Assembly: GCA_965153455.1 (NCBI GenBank)
Contig: OZ234502.1
Location: 15,283,495 to 15,347,494, forward strand
DNA: 64,000 nt
Source of the DNA: Sphagnum compactum
Lineage: Eukaryota > Bryophyta > Sphagnopsida > Sphagnales
Direction of reading: 5' to 3'
Program-made: the position numbers and the translations under genes
The notes under the pieces: model-generated
What the model was told of the DNA's origin: nothing
Database searches by the model: none
What the model saw: only the letters and a program-made list of their open reading frames with translations
Shown: positions 33,474 to 46,700 of the stretch, one piece after another
Layout: every line of letters starts with the position of its first letter
How positions within the stretch are numbered: position 1 is the first letter of the stretch

Positions 33474-35347
33474 TCAATTAATCATCATTAGAAAAAGCAA
33501 TAGTTTCATCCTAATCTTATCTCTCAAAATCTTTCTCATCTTATCATTCAAAATCTTTCTCATAATCTTAGTATTCATAATCTGATCAATATAGATTAAT
33601 ATAGACAAATATATCTTGTTGACAATCTTTTTCATAACCTTCAGAACATAGAGCACTTTAGATGATGTCCATGCTAGGAATACCACCGTCACACCTATGC
33701 CAACTGTGACTCCCATATTGACCATATACTTTGGAATGGGCGGTAACACTAGAAAGCCAGCACTTGCAAACGCACCCATTACACATCCAACTGAGATCGT
33801 CAAAAAGGATGTATGCTAGAGAAAGTGAAGCCCGCAAAGACCACACCACTTCTCCAATGAATATGTTGCGTCTTGGGGGACGTGCAGCACTCGCTCCCAC
33901 CATGAGGGTTGCAATAGCGAAGAAGAAAGACATGGAGTTGAAAAACCAAAATATTTGCATAATTGGATGACCTGCAACAGAAACAAACGACGGATAAATG
34001 CCGGATGGGGATGGGGCTCCCACCTCAATGCTTGCACTCCCAAAGAACGCAGAATATCCCAAAGGTGGTTGTAACCATCCCGCAAAAGTCACACTTGCAA
34101 TCAAGGCAGCCGCCACAAGAATGGCATTCGCTGCATCCACATGGACCTGCCTGTCCCTGTACAAAGTCTCCACCTGTTTCACAACCTCGGGTCCTTCTAG
34201 TAAGGTCTTCACTATTTCATCATGCTTCATCTCCGTTGCAATTTGAAGGGCTGTTATTCCCTGGTGATTTTCAGTATTGGCTCTTCAATGTCCTTTTGTG
34301 TCCTCACATAAGGGCTTCACAACACTTGTGTGGCCACATAAGGAGGCTAAGTACAGTGGACTGAACTCTAAATCATAGGGGCTTGCATCGTGTGAAACCC
34401 TAAACCCTTGTATGTTTTTCACCGCGTTGACATCCACGTTGCTTTTGAGAAGCTCTTTGACCACGTCAGGATGCCCCATTGCAGCAGCCCAATGAAGAGG
34501 CTCTCCTTTATTCACGTCTATTGTATCACATGCTAAAAGACCATTTCTATATTCCCCATTCTAGCAGCAGAACCAATGGGTTTTAGAAAACCAAAATGAT
34601 TGGTTGATAATCTATTTTTTCTGTCAGTTAACTTTTCAGCATTTGGTTTGCAATGTTCCCGACATGTGAATGAATCCCTGATGTCATTGGAACTTATGTT
34701 CACATCGACGTCAGACATTTTAGTTAGGTGCTGAACCAACCTGACATGCCCGTACTCAACAGCAATTGCTAGAAGTTCTTCGTTTCTCAAAACTCTACCA
34801 TCTGCATCTCTCCACCGTATCGAGGCCAGCACGATGTTCACCATGTTCGATCTAACAGCCGAGCAGTCAACCATTTCGCAGTGTCCTCCTTTCTGCAAAC
34901 AGTCATCTGTGCGAAGTTTTTTTCACCAAAAACTCCTCGATGGGTGTGCTGTCTTTTGCTTCTCCCAACGCCTTGTCATATACATGAGCCTTGAGCTAGC
35001 GCACACCTCTTGTCTCCTTCATTTCTTTGCTCGTCAAAAGATGAACTTGCAAGTTCTCTGTTGATTTGTACATCTCCTCCGTCAGAGATCTTTTGGAAAG
35101 TCATGTGGAGATATGATGCGAACACTTCCTCACTGGCACCCCCTATCTCTTGGAGGAGCTGTTCCTCAGGGTCATTAGACCTAGATAGTCTTGATAGCTC
35201 CTCGTAGTAACGGATCAAAGACCTGGGTCTTAATAGTTTGTCGTAGTGATGTTCCATTGTGAAAACTTGTTCAATGCACTCGGGAGCATCACTTGAGGCT
35301 CTGGGTGTGTCAAGGCTACTTGATGCCATCTTTTTCGAAATTACACG
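33474..35347 (-). pseudogene. Ankyrin-PGG pseudogene C, full length but broken
   Basis: Aligns with A, B and E from the start codon (35329) to the tail. Breaks visible against the intact copies: an extra A in the GTCAAAAAGGATG run near 33800 (frameshift inside the membrane module), a TGA at 34285-34287 where intact copies have CGTTTA-type codons, a 7-nt deletion near 34540 in the ankyrin repeat region, an extra T near 34918, and an extra base near 34995. The leader is lost: homology stops at about 35347, just upstream of the ATG, and the normal intron acceptor and SINE are absent. It cannot make the protein. The remaining membrane module is still nearly identical to that of E, so the decay is recent or the region was homogenised. 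Confidence 0.92.
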
Positions 35348-35716
35348 AAAACTTTGAAAAAATTCGCCATATTTTTTAGGAAAAAAAATAAAAAAGGAAA
35401 GAATTCGCCAGATTTAGACAGTTCGTCTGTGTAGCTCGCCTAAATCTAGGCAGGATTCAGAAAAAACTCTACTACCCTCCTAGCACAGTTGCCATTTAAT
35501 GCGAATTAAAGCTCGGGATCCTCGCCAGTGCAGCTACCTGAGGACTTTGGAAAAAAAAAATCCTGCCCGTAATAGACCAAATGATAAAACTTGTAGTAAA
35601 TAAGCTAACTGGCCAGAACCAGTTCCATGGCTGTCACCAGTGCGGGAATACGCAAAAAGTTAAATTGCTCAAATCCAGTGGGTGGGCGCGGGGTGGGATC
35701 CACTGAAAAACTATGG
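35348..35716. other. Sequence replacing the leader of pseudogene C
   Basis: Not shared with the other genes' upstream regions. 35348-35585 has no match in the window; 35590-35700 resembles 31400-31500 (AACCAGTTCCATGGCTGTCA). Confidence 0.55.
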
Positions 35717-35925
35717 AATCTAGCAAGTTGGGTAGTCCAGTAATTGATTTTATCTCCCATGTCAACGATGCTTCCATCGCTATGGAATCTCTCAAAGTTG
35801 GGTGGTCCAATAGTTGATTTTATCTCACACGTGAACGACGCTCCATCGCTATGGAATCTCTCAAAGTTGGGCGGTCCAGTAGTTGATTTTATCTCACATG
35901 TGAACGATGCTTTCATAACTAGATT
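35717..35925. repeat. 69-bp minisatellite, three copies
   Basis: Units start at 35717, 35786 and 35854 with AATCT..CAAAGTTGG and contain AGTTGATTTTATCTCACA. Single-unit relatives occur at about 31592-31650 (GTAGTCCAGCAGTTGATTCT). Confidence 0.85.
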
Positions 35926-37330
35926 CAAGAAAATACTGATTGAGCTGCTAATGTGACCATGAGTGTCATAAATTGGGGCTACTTATTTATTCATCCTTCT
36001 ATTAAATAGTGAAGCACACCCATGGTTTTTTTTTTTTTTTTTTTTTTTTCAGAAAGAGCCATTTGATTGGACCATCACCAGTATTTTTGGAACATGGGAC
36101 ACTCCCCAACATGTATGCCTCCTTACTTCTCCCTCCTCTCCCCCTTTCACACCATATATAGGTACATGGAATTTCAGCTTTGGCCAAACAGTATGGGACA
36201 AAAAACTGACGTGCTATTGGGAACGTCCTAAGGAACACATTGTGAACAGTCAAAAAAAGCAAAAAATCCCCCCTAACCCTCTACTCCACCTAAAAAAAGC
36301 AAAAGGAAAAATTTACTCCCTCCCTTAAGCCTTTTCATTGGTTGCATGAAATTTCTATATTCAAAATGGTTTCTCGCCATTTTCAACCTCCACTAATAAA
36401 TACCCCATTATAAGATTTGCACGTTTTTTATTGTGAACTAAGTGCCACAGGGACAAAGACAAAATAGGCTAACTCTTGACGAAATGGAGTGACATTAACA
36501 AGAGAATCGGTAGTTGAATTTTACGACAAAAGCTATGGTCAAAGATCAAAAGCGTGTACAATTGCAGCATCTACCCAAGGGGATTCCAGGGATTTTCTAT
36601 CCACAGCTCGGGAAAGAGCCACCATCAATTCATCACACACAACGACACATAAATAGAGAAAATCGGTAGTTGTATTTTACGACAAGAGCTATGGTCAAAG
36701 ATCAAAAGCCCTTACAATTGCAGCATCTACCCAAGAATTCCAGGGATTTTCTACCCACAGCTCGTGAATGATTCACCATCAATTCATCACACACAACAAC
36801 ACATAAATATTGCAAGATACAGCTATGGAAGTGCTGCAAAAACCTCCTTTACTTTCTTTTTCCTTTTCATTTTTCTTTTTACTCTTGTTCATTTTCATCC
36901 CCTGCCACGGTGTTCCTATAAAATACCTTTTTTCCTCATTTTCTCATCCCGGGTGGCCAGGGTGAACCAGAACCCAATTTGGTACCTTGACTTCTTTTTC
37001 TTTTTAAGTAAAACAAGTGGAGAGAATCCAGTGCAAAGAGGACAAGTACACGAAGAAATGGATAGAAATGTGGGGGAGGACTCCAGACTGATCAATAAGA
37101 ACCATACAAGGTACCAAATATTCGTATTACCACTTGGTAAGTCGACAACACCATCTTATTTTGGCACCATCCGCACCAACAACACTATATTTATCACAAA
37201 CTCTGTCAAAGTTTTCAAGGATCTTAATCTCCTGTTCAGGGTGCCTCTTAACAGACTTTTGCCACTCCAATCCCCCATAATCAAGCAGAGCCTGGTGTAT
37301 TAATCTGGAGTCTACTATCTCTGACTACTA
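35926..37330 (+). repeat. R2 copies and upstream block, pseudogene C side
   Basis: R2 with a 24-T tract (36026-36049) and the AATCGGTAGTTG unit twice (36503 and 36663), then the TATA-like CCTATAAAATACC/CCCGGGTGGCCA block (36838-37310) matching 25050-25550. No intact gene. Confidence 0.7.
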
Positions 37331-38194
37331 GACACTAGGTCATTTCTTTGGGCACAAATGGCCCAGAGAGTAACGCTCGACCACTAAATACCCCACATCT
37401 AGCACTGTCCAGCGCCCTTTCTGGGCCTGACTGTGAAGCCCTGCGCAGAACAAGAAGCGTGTGGTTCTGCTGCAGGGTTTGATTTGTTTGACTGTGGAAG
37501 TTATTCAAATAGAAAAGAAAGCATGCTTTTCTTAGTGCCTGAATCTATGCCAGTGGTCCAATCCCATCAGCTGCTGCAAAACATAAAATTGTCCTTAAAG
37601 TAAAAGATCATTGTTAAGTTCTTTTGCAGAATTGAAAAACCATGTAGAACCATGCTGTGTGGTTTTATGCAGAACCATGCAGGGTCAAAAAACATGCGCA
37701 AGAAAAAAAAGAATACATGCGCCAAACAGAGCTTGATGGGGGAGGGGGGCGGTATCTTCTTCTTTTTTTAATGCACATTTGCACGTTCTTTAAGATTCCA
37801 ATGAACACCCCTCCTCCTCTCAAAGGATCATGCAATTTTGATGGGTCCCCTACCCCATTTATTGTGATTCCTTTGCGATCACCACCTCTCTCAAAGTTCA
37901 GTTGTCCACCATGGGTTGAAAGGTTTTGTAATAGAAAAAACTCCAACAAGGTTTGTTCTTGTGTTGGGGTTCATCCATGGTTGTGGTTCCAAAAAGGAGT
38001 GTTCAATTCAAAAAAAAGATTGCAAAAAAATAAATTTAAGTTTCATATTGTTCAGTATATTTGAACTATGCTGTATTATTGTGTTCCTACTATCAAAATA
38101 TTGAGAAGACAAGTTATTTATTGGATGTCGTATAAAAGTGATTTTGAATCTTTGATCAATTTATAGTCAATTGGCCATATTCATATTATAATTT
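37331..38194. other. Spacer, no gene seen
   Basis: Somewhat more GC-rich than its surroundings, with two overlapping opposite frames (37657-38064 plus; 37665-37949 minus), neither recognisable nor supported by a paralog. This segment has no counterpart before the left LINE copy. Confidence 0.45.
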
Positions 38195-41100
38195 TTTATA
38201 TAGAATGCAAAAGGAATTCCTCAAATGATACAATTGATTTCAAACTTTTTAGGAAAGAAAACCATGATTTCCTTTATGCGACTACATGTTCATTAGGTCA
38301 ATTTGATGAAAAAAAAATCATATGAAAGTTTCAAAATCTTAAAATTTTGAAACAAAAGGCTACAAGGGAAATGATTATTTTATTAAATCGTTTGGCTAAT
38401 TCTTTTATTCCTTAGGTTCAAAATTTCTAACTTTAGATGTAGGTCACATGTGCAAGAAATAACCATGCAAAAAAACATGTTTAGTTGATATTTAAAGCCC
38501 CATTTTGGCATTTTTTGTGTTTATGCTTGTAAAAGACAATATTTATGCACAATTATGTACACATGTGAAAAATCACCACCCTCGCATGAATTATCTTATG
38601 TTAGACTATTCAAATTTTCTTACTTAAGTTTGTTTCATGTAAATTTATTTGTAAAAAGTAGTTTCAAGAAAGTCTAGGGTGCTTTATTTTTTTTTGGGTA
38701 CCCCAGGTGTGAATGGACCCATTCACAAAAATGCCTAGCCATCCCTTGCTCTTAATTTGTTGAGAAGGAGCTTTAAAATTTTCACCCCAAGTCATGGGTA
38801 AACTATTTATCATGTGTAGCCAGTAATTGTGTTTTGCTTCCTCCATGGAAAACTTTGGCCACATCTCCTCCCATGCTTGAAAAGCTTTGTTTTCCTCCTT
38901 CCACATATATCCTACTATCCAAAATTTAAATTTATACAGTTAATTCCCATGGGTGAAAGCACAATCAATTATACAAAAATAATCCTTGAATTGCAAAAAT
39001 ATTTTTACTCATAAATGCAAGAAAGTAAAGTCAAAACCTTTTTATTCATTACAAAACCCCTGTGCATTTTAAATTGAGTTTATTATATCTTGTATACAAA
39101 GTTTGAAAAACTTTAACATATTAAAGTAAAAAATATTTATGAAATTGATTGGTGAAATTGTGTTCAAAACTACTTTTACATCAAAAAATAGATATATTAA
39201 TTATTTTTACATTGAAAATTGAAAATGCATAAATAATTTTTTAATTAAATAAGTAGAAAAATTCAATATTTCATCTACTTGAAGCCTACTCTGTTTGTTT
39301 GGACAACCTATAAAATAAACAAATTCTACTTGTACATTTTTAAAGAAATCTACTGAAACTTATTTTAAACAAGTGATTATTCAATTGGCACAAATTCAAA
39401 GAACATGTTCATATTAAACATTGAAATAAATATTTTTTCTAAGTTTAATATGTTAATATTTAATTTATGGCTGCTTTACATTTTTTTGCACAAGGATCAT
39501 GAAATGTTCAATTTAATATGTTTTCACCATCATGCCTTAAATATTGAGATTGCAAATTTTCTACCCTTAAATGCCAAACCCCATCATAAGTTAACTTGTC
39601 TAATTAAATCATGCACAACTAGAGGAGGAAAATGAATTTTTTTTTCATAAGCTTCTAGGCTTTCATGATTCTACTCTAGAACCTAGTCATGTTGTGTTGT
39701 ATTTAACTACAACCCAACTTGTATTAGGAAACCAATTTTTGTGGTGAAAGGATGCATTGTAATAGTTCATAACACAAAAAAAAACTTTAAATTTGAACCT
39801 CCTAGCTCAAATGCTAGAAGATGACCCACTTACATAAGAAAATAATAAGAATTTCTTTGGGGTTGATTAGGCCAAGTTTTTTTATTTCTTTTTGCACACA
39901 ACAATCAAATTAGTTAACCATGGTTAAAATGTGATGTTCCCCTCAAACTCATTAAAAAATTTAAAGCAAAGTTTTGCATTTCCCATTCACCTTTTCTATT
40001 CCACCCAAAACACTAATGAAGAACCACAAGGTAGATGCCATGATATGGTTTACAATCATAACCCTACCAAACAATGGCAAATGGATTAAGTTCTATGACT
40101 GAAGCTTCTTACAAAAACTCTCAATAAATATGACATCAATTTTAGCACCCTTTATGGCCATGCCCTAGGTGAAAACAAAAAAAGTTGTAACAATTTTAAG
40201 CACACATGGAAGTTCATAATTGTCTAAGCTAACATTATCAAAGCAATGTGGAAGCAAAATACATTAAATCACACAAGTTTTTGCAAGTTGTCATTAAACA
40301 TTCATTAACAAAAAAATTCTAATCCAAGTTTACCTTATGGAGATTTAATTTGAAAAATTAGATTTTAAATTATTAATATCATTAAATAAAATAATTAATA
40401 ATAAAATCCGAAAATTCAAGATACATAGAAAAACTTGGTCATCAAAATCCATCCAAAAGATCTTCTTGGTATCAATGTCACGACACCATATTATCATCAA
40501 ATTCTTTATTCCCTAAAAAAACATTATATGAAAGTGCATTGAATCCATACTCATATTAGAAATTGTCATAGGTGTTAAGGTGCTATTTTCAAAATCCACT
40601 ACGTGCATTCACAAAATAATTTGTCAAGGGTGCACCTTGAATAAATATTTAGGTGATTACTTATTTTAAAACATTCTTAAAATATATGAAAAATATTTTA
40701 TTTATAAGTTGCAAAAATAGTAATTAATCATTTTGACTTAGAAATGTATTGCATTATATTATTATGTAAAGATAAGTTTTAAGAATCTCCACAAAATTAT
40801 ATCATTATCAAGTCTTTTTAAGATTTCCATTGAAAAGTTCGTGAAGTAGTAAAACCATTGGTTACAATGCTTAATGAGTGTCTTTGTATATTTTATCCTC
40901 ATTATATTCATTCCAAATTATCCCACATGTTTCTCTAATATATTAAAAACATTATTATTTAAACACATTATATAAATTTATAATATTAATATAATTTTGA
41001 CCCCAAAAAGATGAAAAACCAATCACTAAATACATTTTTTATGACTTGTTTATTTGTGGGGTGCAAACGGGATATAATGAGCCAACAAGATTAATGTAAA

Positions 41101-43945
41101 AAAGGAATGTATGTCTTTTTTCCCCCAAAAAAAGTTTTTTCATATGAAAGAATTTTGGAACAATTTGTTTTGTAACTTTTTATAATGAATGCTTATAGTT
41201 GTCCAAGTACATGACAAGTTTTTTTCTTCATCATATTTGGATAAATATGAAAATTTTAAAGTATCCTAATTCTTTATAAATTCAATGTTTCATCTTTAAA
41301 AATGATAATAATTTCAAATCATAACCATTTTTTTAAAAACAATTTCATTTTTTTTTCTTGTATAATAAACTACAACTTTTCCAAACACATCATGTACATT
41401 TTACCTCATTTATGTGTGACAAAGGACTTTTGAAGTTTTAAGATTTTGAATGAATTTTGGAAAGTTTTTTGAATTTTTAAAGTTTTACAATTCCATATAT
41501 TTCAAGGTATGAGTGTTTTCTCAATGTGGTTAATAGGTCTTTATCCCCTTAAATTTTTCCCATCAAATGTGTTTTATTATATGAATCCTTTTGATAATGC
41601 TTTGTAAAATTGATTCATGTCTAGCACATTGCTATTCACTTTTAAAGGTTTTAAATCAGAACTTAAACTTAAAATTTCATCAAATGGATTTTTGGTTTGA
41701 ATTCCTTGACATTCATATGAATAAAAAAACAATAATTGGTCATGATTGCCATTGCTTTAAATGACAAAACATAAATATTTATCCAATTTTTATTCTTTTT
41801 TTTTGTAGTCCGACGCCCTTTATGGCTCATTGGATTGTGACTACACCCAATGTTGTATCATTTCTCATCGTAATCATTTTTATTTAATTGCATAACCATT
41901 TATAAATCCCAAAATCTTGCAAAAATTCCCTTGTGATAGCATTTTATGAATATTGTAATGTGTTTTCACCCCTCCAATCCAAAATGAATTCCTAGGAGTT
42001 TGGACAACTCCCCTACATTTGCCCCTTACCAATTAAACCATATTGTTATCCATTCTAGTTTATTTAAGTCTTTTTAATTAATCCAATAGGCTATTATTTT
42101 TTCCTAATTCAATTCTAACCCATTAATGAACAAGAATATGTGCAATAGATTGCAAATGTTTCTTAAGTTCTTGTCTCCTCTTATTGTCCCTAAAGACAAG
42201 GACAATACAATCCTCTTTTGAAGCAACATGATTTTATCTAAAATGAACCTTAAAAGGAAAACTTGGTCGATTTGGTCATGATCAATTACCTTCATAAGTG
42301 TGAGTTGAAGTCTAAGATGTTTTGCAAAGATGGAGATCTCATAAAAGACATTCAACAAAGTAACTAGGCATCAATAATTTCCTAAGTATTCATTTTATTT
42401 TACCTTAAATATTAGAGTGATTTAACCCTTGTTTGCCCTCTTAAGAGAGGGCATCTCTCCTTGATTGTTATGTTAACAATCTTGACATGTTTAAGCTCCA
42501 ATCAAATCCTAAACGTGGGTGAAAAATTACACCATCATTTTATTTTGACCTACGGCCTTGCCCTTAGCCATGGAGCTTGCTCCAAAATGTAACTCCTTTC
42601 GGGAAATAGGTGTTATTAATTTTGAATTCATCTTGAAAACTTTTTGGAAAGAGAATTAAAAAACTCTCGATTTCAATTCCTAAATGTTAGGCTAGTTCTC
42701 TCAGGGCTTGTAACGTTTGTTGTAAAAATTACAACAAGTTTTCTCAAGCTCTTCTCTTTTTATCACAACTACCTAATCCTTATTTTTAAGATTTAAAATT
42801 AAGGCCCTAATATTCTTTTATTTGAAAATTGTAAAGAATTCCTTCAAAACAAAACTTTCGATTTGTTTCCATCTTATCTTGGCCCTTACCTTTTGGTTTG
42901 CCATCCTCACCTCACTAAACTCTTGATTTTTTTGTTTTTTAGGCTCCCCATCCTTTGTTATTGTTCATTGTCATGTTTATTTCCTCAAATTCACTTTGTG
43001 CAATCTTTAAATTTTTAAAAAAATTGCCTCTTCTTTGTAAAATTCCGCAGCCTTGAGCTTGTAGAATTCTTTGTAGAATTAGATAAAACATTTTAACTTC
43101 GAAAAGAAGGCAACACTCTTTGGTTGATCTTGCCAAATCTTGTAATTTGTTTTTGCTTAGTCTCGTTATCTGATACAAGTGGTCATTCTCCACAATGGCC
43201 TTTTCTTGGAAACTTTTGTTATTCTACAATAAAGAGACCAATTGGTGGTCTAATATAACATTGTGACAACTAATAGAATACCTAGGAATCTTACTATTAC
43301 AAACAAAAGCCAAAAATATGAAACTAAACCCTAAACCTAGCAAACAATTTCCTTCTCGAAAGTCAACTTTCCACTAGTTGATGATTTATATTCTTGCCTT
43401 TTCACCATGTTCAAGTCACCCCATAAAACCTACATATAGTCCTTGGAAATCCTACCTAATAGAAGTTTTCATAGGTTGCATATTTTTGTTGGATTATTTG
43501 GGGCATATATATTGATTATCCCTAGGTTTCCACATGGAAGATCCTTCAAATTAATGACCTAAGTTGTAATATTTCCTAAATTGTCGCACATGATTTGCTC
43601 ATTTTATTTAATCCATCATGACACATGTCACGCCTTTACCAATTGAACCATGCTAGCATTCTAAATAATAGCCTTTTAACATGTGTTATCCACATCTAGG
43701 CATTTAGCCAAACTCGCTTCCCAAAATTGGTTGTTCTTTCTTTGCAAAGTTTACATTCTTGGAAATAAAAGACACTTACTTATAAGGTCAAACTCCATAG
43801 TAATGTCTTAACTTTTGGGCATTTCCTTCCACATTCATTTGCTAATGTTGAGAAACATATATTAGGTGCATTATCCTAAAACTCTAGTTGTGACTATAGT
43901 GCCTTTGCATGAGCTCCATTCCTTTTGTCCAACTTTAGTTTGCTT
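38195..43945 (-). mobile_element. Decayed LINE (L1-like), right copy
   Basis: Minus-strand order: endonuclease words LGIINIYAPNNP (about 43488-43526) and WGDLNMVKR (about 43400), a charged linker (NFYKEFYKLKAAEFYKEEA), reverse-transcriptase words RFILDKIMLLQK (about 42215-42255; the ILDN motif region) and GELSKLLGIHFGLEG (about 41975-42015), and a post-RT segment AFQAWEEMWPKFSMEEA (38790-38906). Many stops and frameshifts. Compared with the left copy it has extra sequence around 41000-41880. The 3' end near 38195 follows a short T-run on the plus strand. Confidence 0.75.
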
Positions 43946-44024
43946 CCCAAAACCCCATGTAGGTCAATAAAAAACTAAAGGTTTGCCACTCCACAGGAAT
44001 ATGCAGGATTATGTTATGCTGTAT

Positions 44025-44520
44025 TTTGGTTTTGATGATTCTCATTCTTTCTGTGCATCATAATGTTTGCTGCTTCTTGTGTTAGGTTCAACTGTGTTTC
44101 TTTTGCCAGGTAGTTTTCAACATACTCTGCACTTGGGACTTCCATCTTGAATGTTGTGTAATCCTGCATTTGGGTGTAATCATTCTCATTCTTTTTGCGC
44201 ATCACAGTGTTTGCTGCTTCTTGTGTCAAATTTAAGTGTGTTTTAATCCAAAATACTTTTCAACAAGATTCTGTGAGGAGGTTCACTCTGCCTGTTACAT
44301 ATGCTGCATTCCCCTGTAGTAATGCTCATTCTTTCTGTGCATCATAGTATTTGCTGCTTTTTGTGTCAAGTTTAACCTTGTTTTTTCCAATGTACTTTCT
44401 AACAAAGACTCTGTAAGGACTTCCATCCTGCCTGTTGTATATGCCTGTTGAGGTGTAATGATTCTCATTTTTTTTGTGCGATATAGTAGGTTTGCTGCTT
44501 CTTGTGACAAGTTCAAAAAG
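44025..44520 (-). repeat. 141-bp coding-like tandem repeat, four copies
   Basis: The motif TTTGCTGCTTCTTGTG recurs at 44066, 44210, 44350 and 44491 (spacing 144, 140, 141). On the minus strand each unit reads as a protein-like word LNLTQEAANTMMHRKNE followed by a Tyr/Thr-rich stretch and MEV(P/L)(S/T)E. The frame is kept within units but broken between some of them. 47 residues per unit. Product unknown; it looks like a degraded repetitive exon. Confidence 0.7.
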
Positions 44521-44884
44521 TGGTTTTTGATTTTTCAACAAGGCACTGCAAGAAGTTCCATGACACATTATGTATCTGTTGCATTGTTTTTGTGATACAT
44601 AATTTATGTTGTAGAGACTACCAACACTATTACTGTCTCTTGCAGCTTTGATGTGCGGTTTTTGCACAGTATCAATTTTTAGGTGACAGGGTTTTAGAAT
44701 TTGGCATTTCCTCTTATGTAGTTGCATTTTGAAAAACACAGTACCCTTCAAAACAGAATCAGAGAGGCATTTTGTCTCTTTTGGGCTGTTGAGACTCTTC
44801 TGGGATGTATTTTTCTGTTCATTTGTGAGGGAGAATAATCAAATGACCTGCTGATAAAGAGGATTTTTTAGGAGAACCTCCCCA
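44521..44884. other. Spacer between the 141-bp repeats and R1
   Basis: May be the upstream part of the same degraded exon (an open minus-strand frame runs to 44751), but no product can be named. Confidence 0.4.
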
Positions 44885-46700
44885 ATGGGGGTGTGGTTGA
44901 GGATGCAACCTTGCAGATGATTATACTGACTAGTTTTCAAGGTCATGATGGTTGATCTTGCTTTGATGCTCTCTATTAGGTACCCGACAGAGATAGAATG
45001 GGGTGCATTAAGTGGAAGTTGGGCATATAAAACCCCAACCCTAACATTAAGAGAACTACCCATTTCCTTGTTTAGTAGATTTTAAGTTCAAAATCTTAAC
45101 ACTCCTGGCGCAAGTGATGTATGTTCCTCATGTACTTGGCTTACTCATGGTGCTCTCCAGATATCACAGGGAGAACTTAAGAGCTTTCTCAGTGCTTGAT
45201 TTTTCTGTGTCTCTCTAGATATCATGAAAATCAAAGATGTGCTTGGCTGTTTTATTTTCTAGGTGTTCTCTATAGGTATGTCATGAAAATCAGATAATAG
45301 TTTTCTCACTGTGCTTGGCTGATCTTATGTTCAGGGGACAACAAAGGGGACAAATGTTTCATCTGAACCAAATTTCACTTACAGCTGTGAAAAACATTGA
45401 AAACAAGTTTGATTGTATTTGGACCAAGCATGTTATCTCCACAGATGTCCTTTTTGGGTGACTTTGAGGTCTTTGATTGCTAGCAACCATGTTGGGTATT
45501 CTTGCTAATAACCAACTAGGTTTTCAAGCACTGTTGGTCTAGTGTATAGGTGCAGTCTGGTATGCAGGCCCTCTGCTTCGGGTATCAAGGGCCCTACCAG
45601 GCTCTTATGACCTGAGGAAATATCAACTAGGGACCTGATCTAATACTAGCCTTTGTACCAGTTTTATGCCAGTTCAGATATCAGCTAGGTACCAGTGTTG
45701 TTGGTGTGGTATATAGGTTGTGCCCTAGTATATGCACTGGTATTGCAAATCCGATCAGTCTGGTATCAATCCACCTGGTACCCGTTGAATATCAACATAC
45801 CCTCGGTATGTATTTTGCCAAAAACAGCCAGAGACCTGACTAGACTGGTTTTAGGGTTCGAATATCAGAGTGCATATCAGTGTTGCGTGTTTAGAGTTGC
45901 CTCCTCCCCTGGTATCAATCTTGCTACGATTATGTGCTTCAAGTTGTACCCATTTTCTTATATTGAATTTGCACTTAATCTTTTCATGAGTGAAGTCGGC
46001 TGCTCTCTTGCTGAACTTTCAAGCATGTCTCTTTTGTTTCTTTCTGTTTTTCAATGGCTGCAATCTGGTTTTTGAATATCAACCCTAATTGCCTTGGTTA
46101 TGCACAACATGGAAAGGATTTCCATGGATAAAACCTTGAAAAATCAACGCAGTGAAGACACTGGATTTATACCAGAGTTGAAAATGTATACCAGCTGGTA
46201 TCATGTTAGTCATATTGATATTGATACCATTGCATCATGAAATTGGGTTCCTTGAATTGTTGATACCAGACTCGTATATGAGTTTGAGAAATTCTCTGCT
46301 GGTACCAGTATCATACCCGTAATGAATCAATCTTGGACCCAAGACTAGGATAGGGTGAGCATGAAAGTTAACAAGGCATCACAAACACGCTGGCCTTGCC
46401 AATAGATAAGATGTTGTACATCTGCTTACTGCATCAACAGTCTGAACACCCAAAAAATTATGTTCCAATCTAAACAATCTAAACACTTTCACCAAAAAAA
46501 CTCGTTCACCTAATGTGAAACTGGTTTTCATAAGGTAAAACTTCCAAAAGTTGGATCCAATGGGATAGTCCGTGTCCCGGGCCCAATATAAGGATCCACT
46601 TGCCAAACCAGGTTGGTATGGTTAAAAGAACCCTAAAAGCACACAGGACAAGGACCCGGTTCCTATGTTCAAAAGACCTATGATAAATTTGTAGTAAGCA
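44885..46700. repeat. Repeat R1, right copy
   Basis: Direct repeat of 7-2598, shorter by an internal deletion joined at about 46308 (TACCAGTATCATACCCG), so it lacks the 57-bp minisatellite. TACCAG/CTGGTA words remain frequent (for example ACCAGCTGGTATCATG). Unlike the left copy it does not run into an array flank. Confidence 0.82.

Noticed and set aside
37657-38064. 135-codon plus-strand gene with a 94-codon opposite frame
   Set aside because: Low-complexity Pro/Lys-rich translations, no recognisable motif and no second copy; probably chance frames in a GC-richer patch.
1-46700. R1 copies as the two LTRs of one giant retrotransposon
   Set aside because: They are 44.9 kb apart with genes between, have different internal deletions and different outer flanks, and show no TG..CA ends, primer-binding site or polypurine tract.
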